The notes: generated by a model not told the origin, from the letters alone. DNA of 64,000 nucleotides from Streptomyces sp. Act143 (GCF_003143935.1 NZ_QFRX01000001.1:8942283-9006282), one strand, 5' to 3'. Counted from the stretch's first letter, positions 53,587 through 63,088 are shown. Made by a program: numbers and translations.

Positions 53587-55254
53587 TCAGGCCCGGCCGG
53601 GATGGGCTGCCGAGGCGGTGGCGGCCGCGGAACCGCGCCGAACCTCGTGTCCGGGCATCCCCGCCCGCCCCAGGACCCAACTCGCCCCGCGCAACGCCTT
53701 CGCGGCCTTCTTCAACGGTGCGAGCCAGGCGGCCGCCTGCCGGTGGTCCGTGACGCTGCCCGGCATGCACAACACCGTGGCCAGGGACAACGACACCGGA
53801 AGCCCGCCCGCCGACCAGGGCGCGTCCAGCACCGACGCCGCCACCGGATCGAGGCCCTCCGGGTCGGCCAGGATCAGGAAGTCGTCGCCGCCGATATGGC
53901 CCACGCGCGTGCTGTCGGACGCCGAGCGCTGCAACATCCGCCCCACCGACCGGATCAGCTCGTCGCCCGCGGCGAAGCCGGCCCCGTCGTTGACCTGCTT
54001 GAAGTGATCCACGTCCAGCCAGCTCAGCGCGAACGCCCGCCCGTCCGCGATCCGCCGGTCCACCTCACCGGTGACGGCGTCCGAACCGGGCAGCCGGGTC
54101 AGCGGATTGAGCCCGGCCGCCTCCTCCACCCGGGACTCGGCCAGCGCCCGCACGAGGTCCGCGAGGCGTACGACGCCCACGCACCGGCCGTACCGGTCCA
54201 CGACGGCCACATCGTCCGACGTGCGGTCCCGACCACCGACCGCCACCACGTCCAGGACCTCCCACGCGGTGGCGTCCACGCCCACCGTGCGGGGCACGTC
54301 GCCGAGCTTGGCGGCGGGCCGGTCGGCGTACAGGGCGTGTCCGTAGCGCCCGGACATCGACAGCAGGAAGCGCGAGCGGTGCACCGACCGGACCGGGACC
54401 CCGTGCGCGTCCACGAGAACCACCCCGGACACCTCGGGTGACCCGGTCAGCAAAGCCCGGACATGACCCGCCGACGCGGTGGCGGGCAGCAGCGCGGCGG
54501 GCCGCACGAACTGCCGTACCGAAGGACCCGACCGGGGGAGCGGGGCGGCACCGGGGGAGCGGGGCGGAACGTACACGTCCGCGGCGGGCAGCCGGGCGGG
54601 CGGCGCGAACAGCTCACCCTGCGCCAGTTGCGCACCGGCCGTCACCGCCGCGGTGCACTGGAACTCCGTCTCCACGCCCTCGACCGACAACAGCGCCCCG
54701 AGCTGCTCGCACAGCGTGCGCATCGCCCGCACCGCGGCAGGCCGGGTGAGCAGCGACGCGTCGAGCTTCACCAGGTCGGGCGCCAGGTCGGTGAGCAGCC
54801 GCAGGGGTACGTCGCCGTCTCCGACCCCGTCCGCACTGATCCGGAAACCCTGGCTCCGCAGCGCGTCCACGGCCTCCAGCAGCGCCTGCCGCGGCACGTG
54901 CGTGTACGGCGGTCCGATGTCGACGGTCACTTCCCACGGCAGCCTGCCCGCCTCACGCACCGCGGTGTGCAGCGGAGTGAGCCCGCCGAGGTCGGCGAGG
55001 GTCGCCGCGAACACGTTGACGTGCAACGGCAGCAAGGTCTCCCTGCGTGCCGCCGCACGGATCGCCGACACCGCCAGCCTGCCGTCGAGTTCGGGATCGC
55101 GGCGGGCCTCGGCGAGGATGTCGCCGGTCTCCGGGCGGGCGAGTATCTCCAGCCCCGCGACCGCGCCGGTCACCAGGTTGACCACCGGTTGGAAGGCGAA
55201 GCGGAGAGTATCCGTCCAGGAGTGCACGGGAGCATGATGGCGCCGCGGGCGCAC
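53587..55254 (-). CDS. EAL-CBS-GGDEF cyclic-di-GMP-type protein
   Basis: 555 residues from the GTG at 55254 (another GTG at 55227 is possible). Order: EAL-like domain (about 10-225) with LRFAFQPVVNLVTGAVAGLEILARPET, HVNVFAATLADL, DGVGDGDVPLRLLTDLAPDLVKLD and VEGVET; CBS pair (about 245-365); GGDEF domain (about 385-530) with LSWLDVDHFKQVNDGAGFAAGDELI and IGGDDFLI. The EAL box DDFG is DGVG and HVNV replaces NLS, so phosphodiesterase activity is doubtful. GGDDF can be active. Cytoplasmic. Likely a regulator of morphological development or a c-di-GMP sensor. Confidence 0.85.
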   Translation of the reverse strand: MRPRRHHAPVHSWTDTLRFAFQPVVNLVTGAVAGLEILARPETGDILAEARRDPELDGRLAVSAIRAAARRETLLPLHVNVFAATLADLGGLTPLHTAVREAGRLPWEVTVDIGPPYTHVPRQALLEAVDALRSQGFRISADGVGDGDVPLRLLTDLAPDLVKLDASLLTRPAAVRAMRTLCEQLGALLSVEGVETEFQCTAAVTAGAQLAQGELFAPPARLPAADVYVPPRSPGAAPLPRSGPSVRQFVRPAALLPATASAGHVRALLTGSPEVSGVVLVDAHGVPVRSVHRSRFLLSMSGRYGHALYADRPAAKLGDVPRTVGVDATAWEVLDVVAVGGRDRTSDDVAVVDRYGRCVGVVRLADLVRALAESRVEEAAGLNPLTRLPGSDAVTGEVDRRIADGRAFALSWLDVDHFKQVNDGAGFAAGDELIRSVGRMLQRSASDSTRVGHIGGDDFLILADPEGLDPVAASVLDAPWSAGGLPVSLSLATVLCMPGSVTDHRQAAAWLAPLKKAAKALRGASWVLGRAGMPGHEVRRGSAAATASAAHPGRA

Positions 55255-55324
55255 GCCAGAGCGCAGTTCATGAGACGTTCACGCAGGATTCCCGAGCGGT
55301 CACACAGCGTACGGGAAAGCCCTT

Positions 55325-55375
55325 GCGGCCCGGATGTGGCCCGGATGCGGCCCGGATGCGGCCCGGGTGCGGCCC
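55325..55375. repeat. 11-bp tandem repeat, 4.6 copies
   Basis: GCGGCCCGGAT-type units start at 55325, 55336, 55347, 55358 and 55369. Steps of 11 bases equal one helical turn. The array sits in the 127-base gap between the c-di-GMP-type gene and the thiolase-like gene. Confidence 0.7.
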
Positions 55376-55381
55376 TCGGCC

Positions 55382-56572
55382 TCACCGCACCGCGACCACC
55401 GCCGACCCGTGCCCGAACAGCCCCTGGTTCGCCGTGATTCCCACCCGGGCGCCGGCCACCTGCCGGTCGCCCGCGGCCCCCCGCAACTGCCAGGTGAGCT
55501 CGCACACTTGGGCGATCGCCTGCGCCGGTACGGCTTCCCCGAAGGACGCCAGCCCGCCACTGGGGTTCACGGGTATGCGCCCGCCGAGGGCCGTCGCCCC
55601 CTCCCGCAGCAGCTTGGCCCCCTCACCCTCGCCGCACAGCCCCAGGTCCTCGTACCACTGCAACTCCAGGGCGGTGGACAGGTCGTAGACCTCGGCGAGG
55701 GAAAGATCCTCCGGGCCGATGCCCGCCTCTTCGTAGGCGGCCGTGGCTATCGACTCCCGGAACGTCCTGGCGGCCGGTTCCACCGCCACCGCGGAGTCCG
55801 TGGCGAGGTCGGGCAGGTCCAGCACGGTGTTGGGGTACCGCGGTGTCACCGTCGACACCGCGCGGATGCGCACCGGCTCCGCCACGCCATGGCGACGCGC
55901 GAACTCCATGCTGGACAGCACCAGGGCGGCCCCGCCGTCCGAGGTCGCGCAGATGTCGAGCAGCCGCAGCGGATCGGCGACCACGGCCGAGGCGGCCACC
56001 TCCTCGCCGGTGGCCCGCTTGCGGTAGCGCGCGTACGGGTTCAGCGCGCCCATGGCCGAGTTCTTCACCTTGACCTGGGCGAAGTCCTCCAGTGTGTCCC
56101 CGTGGACGGCCATCCGCCGCCGCGCGTACAGCCCGAAGTACGTCGGATTGGTTGCGCCGAGCACCCGGAACCGGAGCCAGTCGGGATCGTCGGGCCGGTC
56201 GCCGCCCGCGGGCCGGAAGAACCCCTTGGGCGCCGCGTCGGCTCCCACCACGAGCACTACGTCCGCGAGTCCGGAGAGGATCTGCGCCCGCGCGGTGTTG
56301 ACCGCCTGAGCTCCGGACGCGCACGCCGCGTACACGCTCGTGACCCGGGCGCCTTGCCAGCCCAGCGCCTTGGCGAACGTCGCCCCGGCCACGTACCCCG
56401 GATAACCGCCACGCACCGTGTCCGCGCCGACGATCGAGTCGACGGACCGCCACTCCAGCCCGGCGTCGGCGAGCGCCGCGCGGGCCGCCGCAGCCCCGTA
56501 CTCGACGAAGGAACGCCCCCACTTGCCCCAGGGGTGCATCCCCGCACCGAGCACCGCCACCTCACCCGTCAT
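55382..56572 (-). CDS. Thiolase-like protein, Ltp2-type
   Basis: 396 residues from the ATG at 56572, overlapping the DUF35 gene by 11 bases. Thiolase fold with the nucleophile-like Cys84 in VYAACASGAQAV. The C-terminal part reads NPSGGLASFGEAVPAQ, so the thiolase GHP histidine is missing; AEVYDLSTALE and GGYPGY carry tyrosines of the Ltp2 type. Ltp2 with a DUF35 partner is a retro-aldolase in steroid side-chain degradation, releasing a C2 or C3 CoA product. Here the partner DUF35 is encoded next door, so the same reaction type is inferred. Substrate may be a sterol, polyketide or branched acid. Confidence 0.85.
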   Translation of the reverse strand: MTGEVAVLGAGMHPWGKWGRSFVEYGAAAARAALADAGLEWRSVDSIVGADTVRGGYPGYVAGATFAKALGWQGARVTSVYAACASGAQAVNTARAQILSGLADVVLVVGADAAPKGFFRPAGGDRPDDPDWLRFRVLGATNPTYFGLYARRRMAVHGDTLEDFAQVKVKNSAMGALNPYARYRKRATGEEVAASAVVADPLRLLDICATSDGGAALVLSSMEFARRHGVAEPVRIRAVSTVTPRYPNTVLDLPDLATDSAVAVEPAARTFRESIATAAYEEAGIGPEDLSLAEVYDLSTALELQWYEDLGLCGEGEGAKLLREGATALGGRIPVNPSGGLASFGEAVPAQAIAQVCELTWQLRGAAGDRQVAGARVGITANQGLFGHGSAVVAVR

Positions 56573-57017
56573 GCCCCACCCCCTTCGTCGGCCGCCACTG
56601 CCAGGTCGTCCACACCGTCTCCGCGTCCTCATGGAGCACGCCGGGCACGACCTCCACCTCCATGCCCACCGCCAGATCGGCGACGGTCAGCCCGGGCACC
56701 CCCTGGCCCAGCACCACGATCCGCTCTGCTGCCAGCTCCACAGCGATCAACGCGTACGGCTCCCACGGAAGTTCCGGATCGGTCACATAGGGTGACGGAG
56801 GCCGATAGCGGCCGTCCGTGTACGACCACACACGGCCGCGCCGGGACAACGGAACCTCCACCAGTTCGCCGCCGGCACACCTCGGATTGCGGCAATGGGC
56901 ATCCTCGCGGGGGAAGAAGACCGAGGCGCAGACGGAGCAGCGAGTGCCCAGCAGGCTGAACGCATCCCCGTCACCCCCGAACCACCCGTCGACCACTGGC
57001 ATGCGTGAACGCGACAA
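56562..57017 (-). CDS. DUF35 OB-fold acyl-CoA-associated protein, ChsH2/DUF35-like
   Basis: 151 residues from the TTG at 57017, chosen because GGGGAGG lies just before it; an ATG at 57002 would drop five residues. Zinc ribbon with CSVCASVFFPREDAHCRNPRC (about 30-50), then OB fold: VEVPLSRRGRVWSYTDGRYRPPSPYV and VVLGQGVPGLTVADLAVGMEVEVVPG. DUF35 proteins pair with thiolase-like Ltp partners and dock acyl-CoA. It is translated with the thiolase-like gene. An operator palindrome is at 57039-57053. Confidence 0.85.
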   Translation of the reverse strand: MSRSRMPVVDGWFGGDGDAFSLLGTRCSVCASVFFPREDAHCRNPRCAGGELVEVPLSRRGRVWSYTDGRYRPPSPYVTDPELPWEPYALIAVELAAERIVVLGQGVPGLTVADLAVGMEVEVVPGVLHEDAETVWTTWQWRPTKGVGHDG

Positions 57018-57038
57018 GGTTCCTCCCCGGCAGCTGAT

Positions 57039-57053
57039 CTGACGGAACGTCAG
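57039..57053. promoter_or_regulatory. Operator-like palindrome CTGACG-N3-CGTCAG, second copy
   Basis: CTGACGGAACGTCAG, a perfect inverted repeat with a 3-base spacer, lies 22 bases upstream of the DUF35 TTG start and 42 bases upstream of the divergent dipeptidase ATG. The 9418-9432 site has the same arms. Confidence 0.6.
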
Positions 57054-57094
57054 AAGTGTGTCACGGGAGACCGGGGATGGGCAGAGGCAGAGAC

Positions 57095-57904
57095 ATGACA
57101 CGACTCTCCCGTGCCCTGCGCGGACTGGGCGCCGCACTCGCCGCCCTGCTCACCGTCACCGCCGTCTCCACGACCGCCCGGGCAACCCCGGAACCCAAGG
57201 CGCCCAAGGACTTCGTGGCGCTCAGAACCATCGACCCGACGATCATCCAGGAGATGCGCTACTTCACCCCGCACAACTTCGTCGGCGAGCGCATCGACGG
57301 CTACCGACAGCCCCTCTGCATCCTCACCCGCCCCGCAGCCGAAGCACTTCACCAGGCCCAGGAGAAGCTTCTGAAGCAGGGCTACAGCCTCAAGGTGTAC
57401 GACTGCTACCGCCCGCAACGCGCGGTCGACCACTTCGTCCGCTGGGCCGAGGGCCTCGACGACCAGGCCATGAAGGGCGAGTTCTACCCGAACGTAGACA
57501 AGACCCGTCTGTTCGCGGACGGATACATCGCCGAGAAGTCCGGCCACAGCCGAGGCTCGACCATGGACCTCACCATCGTGAAGCTCCCGGCCCTGCCGAC
57601 CCGGCCCTACCACCCCGGCGAACCCCTCGTCGCCTGCTACGCGCCCCAGGACCAGCGCTTTCCCGACAACTCCGCCGACATGGGCACCGGATTCGACTGC
57701 TTCGACACCCTCGCCCACACCCTCGACCCGCGCGTCCAGGGCGCACAGCGCGCCCACCGGCTCCTGCTCAAGTCCACCCTGGAAGACCTCGGCTTCGTGA
57801 ACCTGGCCGAGGAATGGTGGCACTACACCTACAAGCCCGAGCCCTACCCGGACACCTACTTCGACTTCCCGGTGTCCAGGAAGTCCCTTTCAGGCAAACG
57901 CTGA
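57095..57904 (+). CDS. Secreted D-alanyl-D-alanine dipeptidase, VanX-type
   Basis: 269 residues from the ATG at 57095 (an ATG at 57077 adds six). Signal peptide to about residue 32 (ALRGLGAALAALLTVTAVSTTARA). VanX/DdpX fold with zinc site SGHSRGSTMD (His and Asp ligands) and the catalytic/His ligand EEWWHYTY. Cleaves free D-Ala-D-Ala; outside the cell it would recycle or limit cell-wall dipeptide. vanHAX is not complete here (no VanH or VanA), so vancomycin resistance is not implied. Confidence 0.88.
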   Translation: MTRLSRALRGLGAALAALLTVTAVSTTARATPEPKAPKDFVALRTIDPTIIQEMRYFTPHNFVGERIDGYRQPLCILTRPAAEALHQAQEKLLKQGYSLKVYDCYRPQRAVDHFVRWAEGLDDQAMKGEFYPNVDKTRLFADGYIAEKSGHSRGSTMDLTIVKLPALPTRPYHPGEPLVACYAPQDQRFPDNSADMGTGFDCFDTLAHTLDPRVQGAQRAHRLLLKSTLEDLGFVNLAEEWWHYTYKPEPYPDTYFDFPVSRKSLSGKR

Positions 57905-57951
57905 GCCGCCCCCGGAAGACGCCCCTCCGATGATCGGATACAGTCCGCCGC

Positions 57952-58488
57952 GTGTCCGAAACTCAACACCCCACCCCCAACTCCGCGCCCGACTCCCACT
58001 GTTCGAGCTGCGGAACGCCTTTCGGAGAGGGCGTCTCCGGTTGGCCACGCACCTGCCCCGCTTGCGGCACCACGGCCTACCGCAACCCGCTCCCGGTCGC
58101 GGTGGCCCTCCAGCCCGTGTACGACACCAAGGGCACCAGCCTCGTCGTCATCACTCGTACCGTCGCCCCCGCGCGCGGGGGCATCGCACTGCCCGGCGGC
58201 TACATCGACGACCGGGAGGACTGGCGCCAGGCCGTCGTCCGCGAACTCAAGGAAGAGACCGGCATCGACGCCGCGAGCCGCGACGTGCGCCTCGTCGACG
58301 CCATGAGCTCACCCGACGGCCACCTCCTGCTGTTCGGGTCCCTGCCCGAGCGCCCGGCGGAGGGCCTGCCCGCGGCCACGGCGACGGACGAGACAGAAGG
58401 CTGGCACCTCCTGCGCAGGCCGGAAGAGCTCGCCTTCCCCCTGCACACACGCGCCGTACGAGCCTGGTTCGAAGGCCGCTACGTCTGA
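57952..58488 (+). CDS. Nudix hydrolase with zinc ribbon
   Basis: 178 residues from the GTG at 57952. N-terminal zinc ribbon (CSSC near residue 17, CPAC near 34). Nudix box is intact: G-YIDDR-E-DWRQAVV-RE-L-K-EE-T-G-I (GX5EX7REUXEEXGU). The family hydrolyses nucleoside diphosphate derivatives, and the Zn-ribbon form resembles NADH pyrophosphatase-like or NudC-like members. No operon partner; 48 bases after the dipeptidase in the same direction. Substrate not readable. Confidence 0.9.
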   Translation: MSETQHPTPNSAPDSHCSSCGTPFGEGVSGWPRTCPACGTTAYRNPLPVAVALQPVYDTKGTSLVVITRTVAPARGGIALPGGYIDDREDWRQAVVRELKEETGIDAASRDVRLVDAMSSPDGHLLLFGSLPERPAEGLPAATATDETEGWHLLRRPEELAFPLHTRAVRAWFEGRYV

Positions 58489-58491
58489 GCC

Positions 58492-60858
58492 TCAGCGCTC
58501 CTCGACACCCCGTATCCGCACCGGGTGAGGCGGCGCGCTCACGCCGTCCTCACCCTCCCGCTCGACGACCACCCGCCGGCCCTGCCAACGGGTGACGTAC
58601 CGCTCGATTTCCGGCTCCTCCCACCCGTCCCCCGCATCCGGCACCACCAACCCGCCACCGGTCCGCCCCCGCGCCGGCGCCCACACCTCCAGCTCCAGCC
58701 CGCCGTCCTCACCACGCACGGGAAGGACGGCACCCGCACGCGCGAGCACCGGAATCCGCGACAAAGGGGCGTCCACCAGAATCTGCCCCGGCCCGTCGTA
58801 CGCCCGCCCCGTCGCCGTGTCGTACCAACGCCCCCGCGGCAACTGCACGGCGCGCCGGTCCGCGCCCGGGTCGAGCACCGGCGCCACCAGCAGACAGTCA
58901 CCCAGCAAGAAGGCGTCCTCGCAGTCCCGCAACGCCCGGTCCTCCGGTATGCCCCACCACAACGGCCGCACATAAGGCGTGCCGGTACGCCGCGCCAGAT
59001 GCGCCAGCGTCATGAAGTACGGCAGCAGTCGCCGACGCTCCACGAGCGCCACACGCGCGTGCGCCAGCACCTCGGACCCGAACTCCCACGGTTCCCTGCG
59101 CCCCGCCCGCAGACTCGCGTGCGTGCGGAACAGCGGCAGATACGCGCCCAGCTGAAACCACCGCAGATACAGCTCGGGCGACGGACTCCCGTCGAAGCCG
59201 CCCACGTCCGGTCCCGAATACGGCACCCCGCACAGCCCCAGGCCCAGGACCAGGGACAGCGACGCCCGCAGCCCGGGCCAGCCCGTCGCCACATCACCGG
59301 ACCAGGTGCCTCCGTAGCGCTGCAGACCGGCCCAACCGGACCGCGAGAAGACGAACGGCCGCTCCTGCGGGGCCAGCTCCCGCAGCCCCTCGTACGCGGC
59401 CCGAGCCATGCACAGCGCGTAGACGTTGTGCGCCTCGCGATGGTCGCCGCCCCGGCCCTCCAGCGCATGGCGAGCCGAACGCGGCAAAGTCCACTCCCCG
59501 AAGGCCGCGAACGATGTGGGCTCGTTCATGTCGTGCCAGAAGCCCGAGAACCCCTGACCCAGCCGCTCCTCGTAGAGGCCGCCCCACCACTCACGCACGC
59601 GCGCGTGCGTGAAGTCCGGAAAGACCGACTCACCGGCCCACACCTCGCCGCGCACCAACTGCCCCGCCGCGTCACGGACGAACGCGTCCACGGCCGTGCC
59701 CGCGTCGTACACGGCATTGCCGGGCTCGATCCTGACCGCCGGATCGACGATCGACACCAGCCGGACCCCGCCCCGCCGCAGATCCTCGGCGAGCTGGGGC
59801 AGCTTCGGAAAACGGTCCTGGTCGACCGTGAACACCTGGTGCTCGTCGTAGTGATCGATGTCCAGATGGACGGCATCCAGCGGGAGGTCGCGGTCCTGAT
59901 AGCCGGCGACGATCCGCCGTACCTCCTGCTCGCTCCCGAACCCCCACCGCGCGTGCTGGTACCCCAACGCCCACGCCGGCGGCAGCGCCGACGCACCGGT
60001 GAGGGAGGCCCAGGCGAGCAGCACGCGCGCGGGAGTGCCGACCATCACCCAGCAGCGCAACGGACCGCCGGACATCCGCAGTTCACTCGTCCCGGGCCGG
60101 TCGTGCCCGGACCCGGCGCCCTCCTCGCCCTCCCGCAACGTCACCGTGCCGTCCCACGAGGTGTCGTGGAACACCAGGTGCGTCGCCGCGTCGGCCACCA
60201 CCAGCTGCACCGGCATCGTGAGATACAGCGGATCGTCGCCGGGGCCGAAGGCGTGGCCGGGGTCGGTGTTCCAGAGCCGATACACGCCGTCCCGCAGCCG
60301 CGGCCCCGAGGACCGACCGCCCAGTCCGAAGAAGCGCGCGTCCGCGACGACCTCCGAGCGCTGCATCCAGCGCGCCGCACCCCCGTCGACCGGCTCCCAC
60401 CAACGCGGCGGCAGGTCCCGGCGCAGGGTCACGCCGCCGGGTGTCTGCACCTCGACCGCACCGTGCCGCGAGACGACGACCGTCGCCCGCTCGGCCACCA
60501 CCCGCCAGCCGCCGTCCTTGTCCGGCTCCAGCACCGCCCGCGGGTCCGGCTCCGGACACCGGCCCGCCAGCGCGTACGACGGCTCGGGACCGGCCCCGTC
60601 CCAGCCCCAGAACACCGCCCCGTTCACCGCCACCGTGATCCGCAGCTCGGAACGGCTGAAGCGGACCACACCACCCCCGGGCCCCGGCTCCACGTCCTGC
60701 ACCGGGCCCGGCACCCGCGCCCGCTCGACCCCCCGCGCCGGCAGCCCGGCGGCATCGGCACGCCGCGCACGCCAAGCGGCTCGTACGGTACGCAACCTCT
60801 GGGCCGCCCCCGCCGAACCGACCGCCTTCATCGAACGCACCAGGTCACGACCGTTCAT
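58492..60858 (-). CDS. GH31 alpha-glucosidase/alpha-xylosidase-like glycosidase
   Basis: 788 residues from the ATG at 60858; GTG at 60867 adds three. GH31: DAVHLDIDHYDEHQVFTVDQDRFP, the catalytic nucleophile Asp443 in GFWHDMNEPTSF, SRSGWAGLQRYGGTWSGDVATGW (acid/base region), GADVGGFDG-like PYSGPDVGGFDG, and LLPYFMTLAHLARRTGTPYVRPLWW. Convergent with the Nudix gene at its end (3 bases apart), divergent from the ligase gene. No signal peptide, so it acts inside the cell on imported alpha-glucosides. Confidence 0.9.
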   Translation of the reverse strand: MNGRDLVRSMKAVGSAGAAQRLRTVRAAWRARRADAAGLPARGVERARVPGPVQDVEPGPGGGVVRFSRSELRITVAVNGAVFWGWDGAGPEPSYALAGRCPEPDPRAVLEPDKDGGWRVVAERATVVVSRHGAVEVQTPGGVTLRRDLPPRWWEPVDGGAARWMQRSEVVADARFFGLGGRSSGPRLRDGVYRLWNTDPGHAFGPGDDPLYLTMPVQLVVADAATHLVFHDTSWDGTVTLREGEEGAGSGHDRPGTSELRMSGGPLRCWVMVGTPARVLLAWASLTGASALPPAWALGYQHARWGFGSEQEVRRIVAGYQDRDLPLDAVHLDIDHYDEHQVFTVDQDRFPKLPQLAEDLRRGGVRLVSIVDPAVRIEPGNAVYDAGTAVDAFVRDAAGQLVRGEVWAGESVFPDFTHARVREWWGGLYEERLGQGFSGFWHDMNEPTSFAAFGEWTLPRSARHALEGRGGDHREAHNVYALCMARAAYEGLRELAPQERPFVFSRSGWAGLQRYGGTWSGDVATGWPGLRASLSLVLGLGLCGVPYSGPDVGGFDGSPSPELYLRWFQLGAYLPLFRTHASLRAGRREPWEFGSEVLAHARVALVERRRLLPYFMTLAHLARRTGTPYVRPLWWGIPEDRALRDCEDAFLLGDCLLVAPVLDPGADRRAVQLPRGRWYDTATGRAYDGPGQILVDAPLSRIPVLARAGAVLPVRGEDGGLELEVWAPARGRTGGGLVVPDAGDGWEEPEIERYVTRWQGRRVVVEREGEDGVSAPPHPVRIRGVEER

Positions 60859-61071
60859 GCTGCTCACCCTGCCACTGACCGCCCCACGCGCGTGTGTCGT
60901 TCAACTGCCGTTCACTCGTGCCGGGACCACATCTTCACGACACGGACTATGTGGGGCGCGCCCTGGTGCAGAAGTCGATCACATGGCATCGTCCGTGTCA
61001 TCCGCGTCACGCGCACAACCCCGCCCGTGCGCGGTGGACGCACACGACGCGCACAGTCCGGGAGCCGCCCC

Positions 61072-63039
61072 ATGTCGACCGTGAACCCCCAGCCGCTCTG
61101 GCAGCCCGATCCGGAACGTATCGCACGGGCCCAGGTCACCAGGTTCCAGGCCTGGGCCGCCGAACACCACGGCGCCCCCGCCGAGGGCGGCTACCCCGCA
61201 TTGCACCGCTGGTCGGTCGACGAGCTGGACACCTTCTGGAAAGCCGTCACGGAATGGTTCGACGTACGGTTCTCCACCCCCTACGCGCGCGTACTGGGCG
61301 ACCGCTCGCTGCCCGGCGCCCAGTGGTTCCCCGGCGCGACCCTGAACTACGCCGAACACGCCCTGCGCGCAGCGACGACCCGCGCGGACGAGCCTGCCCT
61401 CCTGTACGTCGACGAGACCCACGAGCCACAGCCCGTCACCTGGGCCGAACTGCGCCGCCAGGTCGGCTCCCTCGCCGCCGAGCTACGCACCCTCGGCGTA
61501 CGCCCCGGAGACCGCGTCAGCGGCTACCTCCCCAACATCCCGCAGGCCGTCGTCGCCCTCCTCGCCACCGCCGCGGTCGGCGGCGTCTGGACCTCCTGCG
61601 CCCCCGACTTCGGCGCCCGCAGCGTCCTGGACCGCTTCCAGCAGGTCGAACCCGTCGTCCTGTTCACCGTCGACGGCTACCGCTACGGCGGAAAGGAACA
61701 CGACCGGCGCGACATCGTCGCCGAACTCCGCCGCGAACTGCCCACCCTGCGCGCCGTCGTCCACATCCCTCTCCTCGGCACCGAGGCCCCGGAAGGCGCC
61801 CTGGACTGGTCCGCCCTGACGAGCGCCGCCGCAGAACCCGTCTTCGAGCAGGTGCCCTTCGACCACCCCCTGTGGGTCCTCTACTCCTCCGGCACCACCG
61901 GCCTGCCCAAGGCCATCGTCCAGTCCCAGGGCGGCATCCTCGTCGAACACCTCAAGCAACTCGGCCTGCACTGCGACCTCGGCCCCCAGGACCGTTTCTT
62001 CTGGTACACCTCGACCGGCTGGATGATGTGGAACTTCCTCGTCTCCGGCCTGCTCACCGGCACCACGATCGTCCTCTACGACGGCAGCCCCGGATACCCC
62101 GACACAGCAGCGCAGTGGCGCATCGCCGAACGCACCGGAGCCACCCTCTACGGCACCTCCGCCGCCTACGTGATGGCCTGCCGCAAAGCAGGCGTGCACC
62201 CCGGCCGCGACTTCGACCTGTCCAAGGTGCAGTGCGTGGCCACCACCGGCTCACCCCTGCCGCCCGACGGGTTCCGCTGGCTGCACGACGAGGTCCGCGA
62301 CGACCTCTGGATCGCCTCGGTCAGCGGCGGCACCGACGTGTGCTCCTGCTTCGCCGGAGCCGTCCCGACCCTCCCCGTCCACATCGGCGAACTCCAGGCA
62401 GCAGGCCTCGGCACCGACCTCCAGTCCTGGGACCCGAGCGGCGAACCCCTCGTCGACGAGGTCGGCGAGCTGGTCGTCACCAACCCCATGCCGTCGATGC
62501 CGATCCGCTTCTGGAACGACCCCGACGGCAGCCGCTACCACGACAGCTACTTCGACACCTACCCCGGCGTATGGCGTCACGGCGACTGGATCACCATCAC
62601 CTCCCGCGGCTCGGTCGTCATCCACGGCCGCTCCGACTCGACGCTCAACCGCCAGGGCGTACGCATGGGATCGGCCGACATCTACGAAGCCGTCGAACGA
62701 CTCCCCGAGATCAAGGAATCCCTCGTCATCGGCATCGAACAGCCCGACGGCGGCTACTGGATGCCCCTCTTCGTGCACCTGACCGCCGGGACCGTCCTCG
62801 ACGAGGACCTCCTCGGCCGCATCAAGCAGACCATCCGCGAAGAGCTCTCCCCGCGCCACATCCCCGACGAGATCATCGAAGTACCCGGCATCCCGCACAC
62901 CCTCACCGGAAAGCGCATCGAGGTCCCCGTCAAGCGACTGCTCCAGGGCACCCCCCTGGACAAGGCCGTCAACCCGGGCTCCATCGACAATCTCGACCTC
63001 CTCCACTTTTACGAGGACCTGGCCCGTAAGCGAGCCTGA
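61072..63039 (+). CDS. Acetoacetyl-CoA synthetase
   Basis: 655 residues from the ATG at 61072. Adenylate-forming fold: YSSGTTGLPKAIV (P loop), WMMWNFLVSGL, TTGSPLPPDG, HGDWITITSRGSVVIHGRSD and the C-terminal GKRIEVPVKRLLQG with the catalytic lysine. N-terminal WTPDPERI-like LWQPDPERIARAQVTRF and long size fit AACS rather than acetyl-CoA synthetase. It activates acetoacetate with ATP and CoA, linking ketone bodies to polyketide or lipid precursors. A terminator follows. Confidence 0.92.
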   Translation: MSTVNPQPLWQPDPERIARAQVTRFQAWAAEHHGAPAEGGYPALHRWSVDELDTFWKAVTEWFDVRFSTPYARVLGDRSLPGAQWFPGATLNYAEHALRAATTRADEPALLYVDETHEPQPVTWAELRRQVGSLAAELRTLGVRPGDRVSGYLPNIPQAVVALLATAAVGGVWTSCAPDFGARSVLDRFQQVEPVVLFTVDGYRYGGKEHDRRDIVAELRRELPTLRAVVHIPLLGTEAPEGALDWSALTSAAAEPVFEQVPFDHPLWVLYSSGTTGLPKAIVQSQGGILVEHLKQLGLHCDLGPQDRFFWYTSTGWMMWNFLVSGLLTGTTIVLYDGSPGYPDTAAQWRIAERTGATLYGTSAAYVMACRKAGVHPGRDFDLSKVQCVATTGSPLPPDGFRWLHDEVRDDLWIASVSGGTDVCSCFAGAVPTLPVHIGELQAAGLGTDLQSWDPSGEPLVDEVGELVVTNPMPSMPIRFWNDPDGSRYHDSYFDTYPGVWRHGDWITITSRGSVVIHGRSDSTLNRQGVRMGSADIYEAVERLPEIKESLVIGIEQPDGGYWMPLFVHLTAGTVLDEDLLGRIKQTIREELSPRHIPDEIIEVPGIPHTLTGKRIEVPVKRLLQGTPLDKAVNPGSIDNLDLLHFYEDLARKRA

Positions 63040-63042
63040 TCC

Positions 63043-63088
63043 CGGGCTGCCGCCGTCGCAGTGCGCCGACGGCGGCATCCCCAGCCCG
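63043..63088 (+). terminator. Terminator after the acetoacetyl-CoA synthetase gene
   Basis: A 10-bp inner stem (arms 63049-63058 and 63067-63076, 8-base loop) and an outer pair CGGGCT/AGCCCG at 63043-63048 and 63083-63088. No T run, but the fold is strong. Confidence 0.7.

Noticed and set aside
57095..57904. Vancomycin resistance cluster
   Set aside because: VanX-type dipeptidase is alone and secreted; VanH, VanA and VanR/S are missing.
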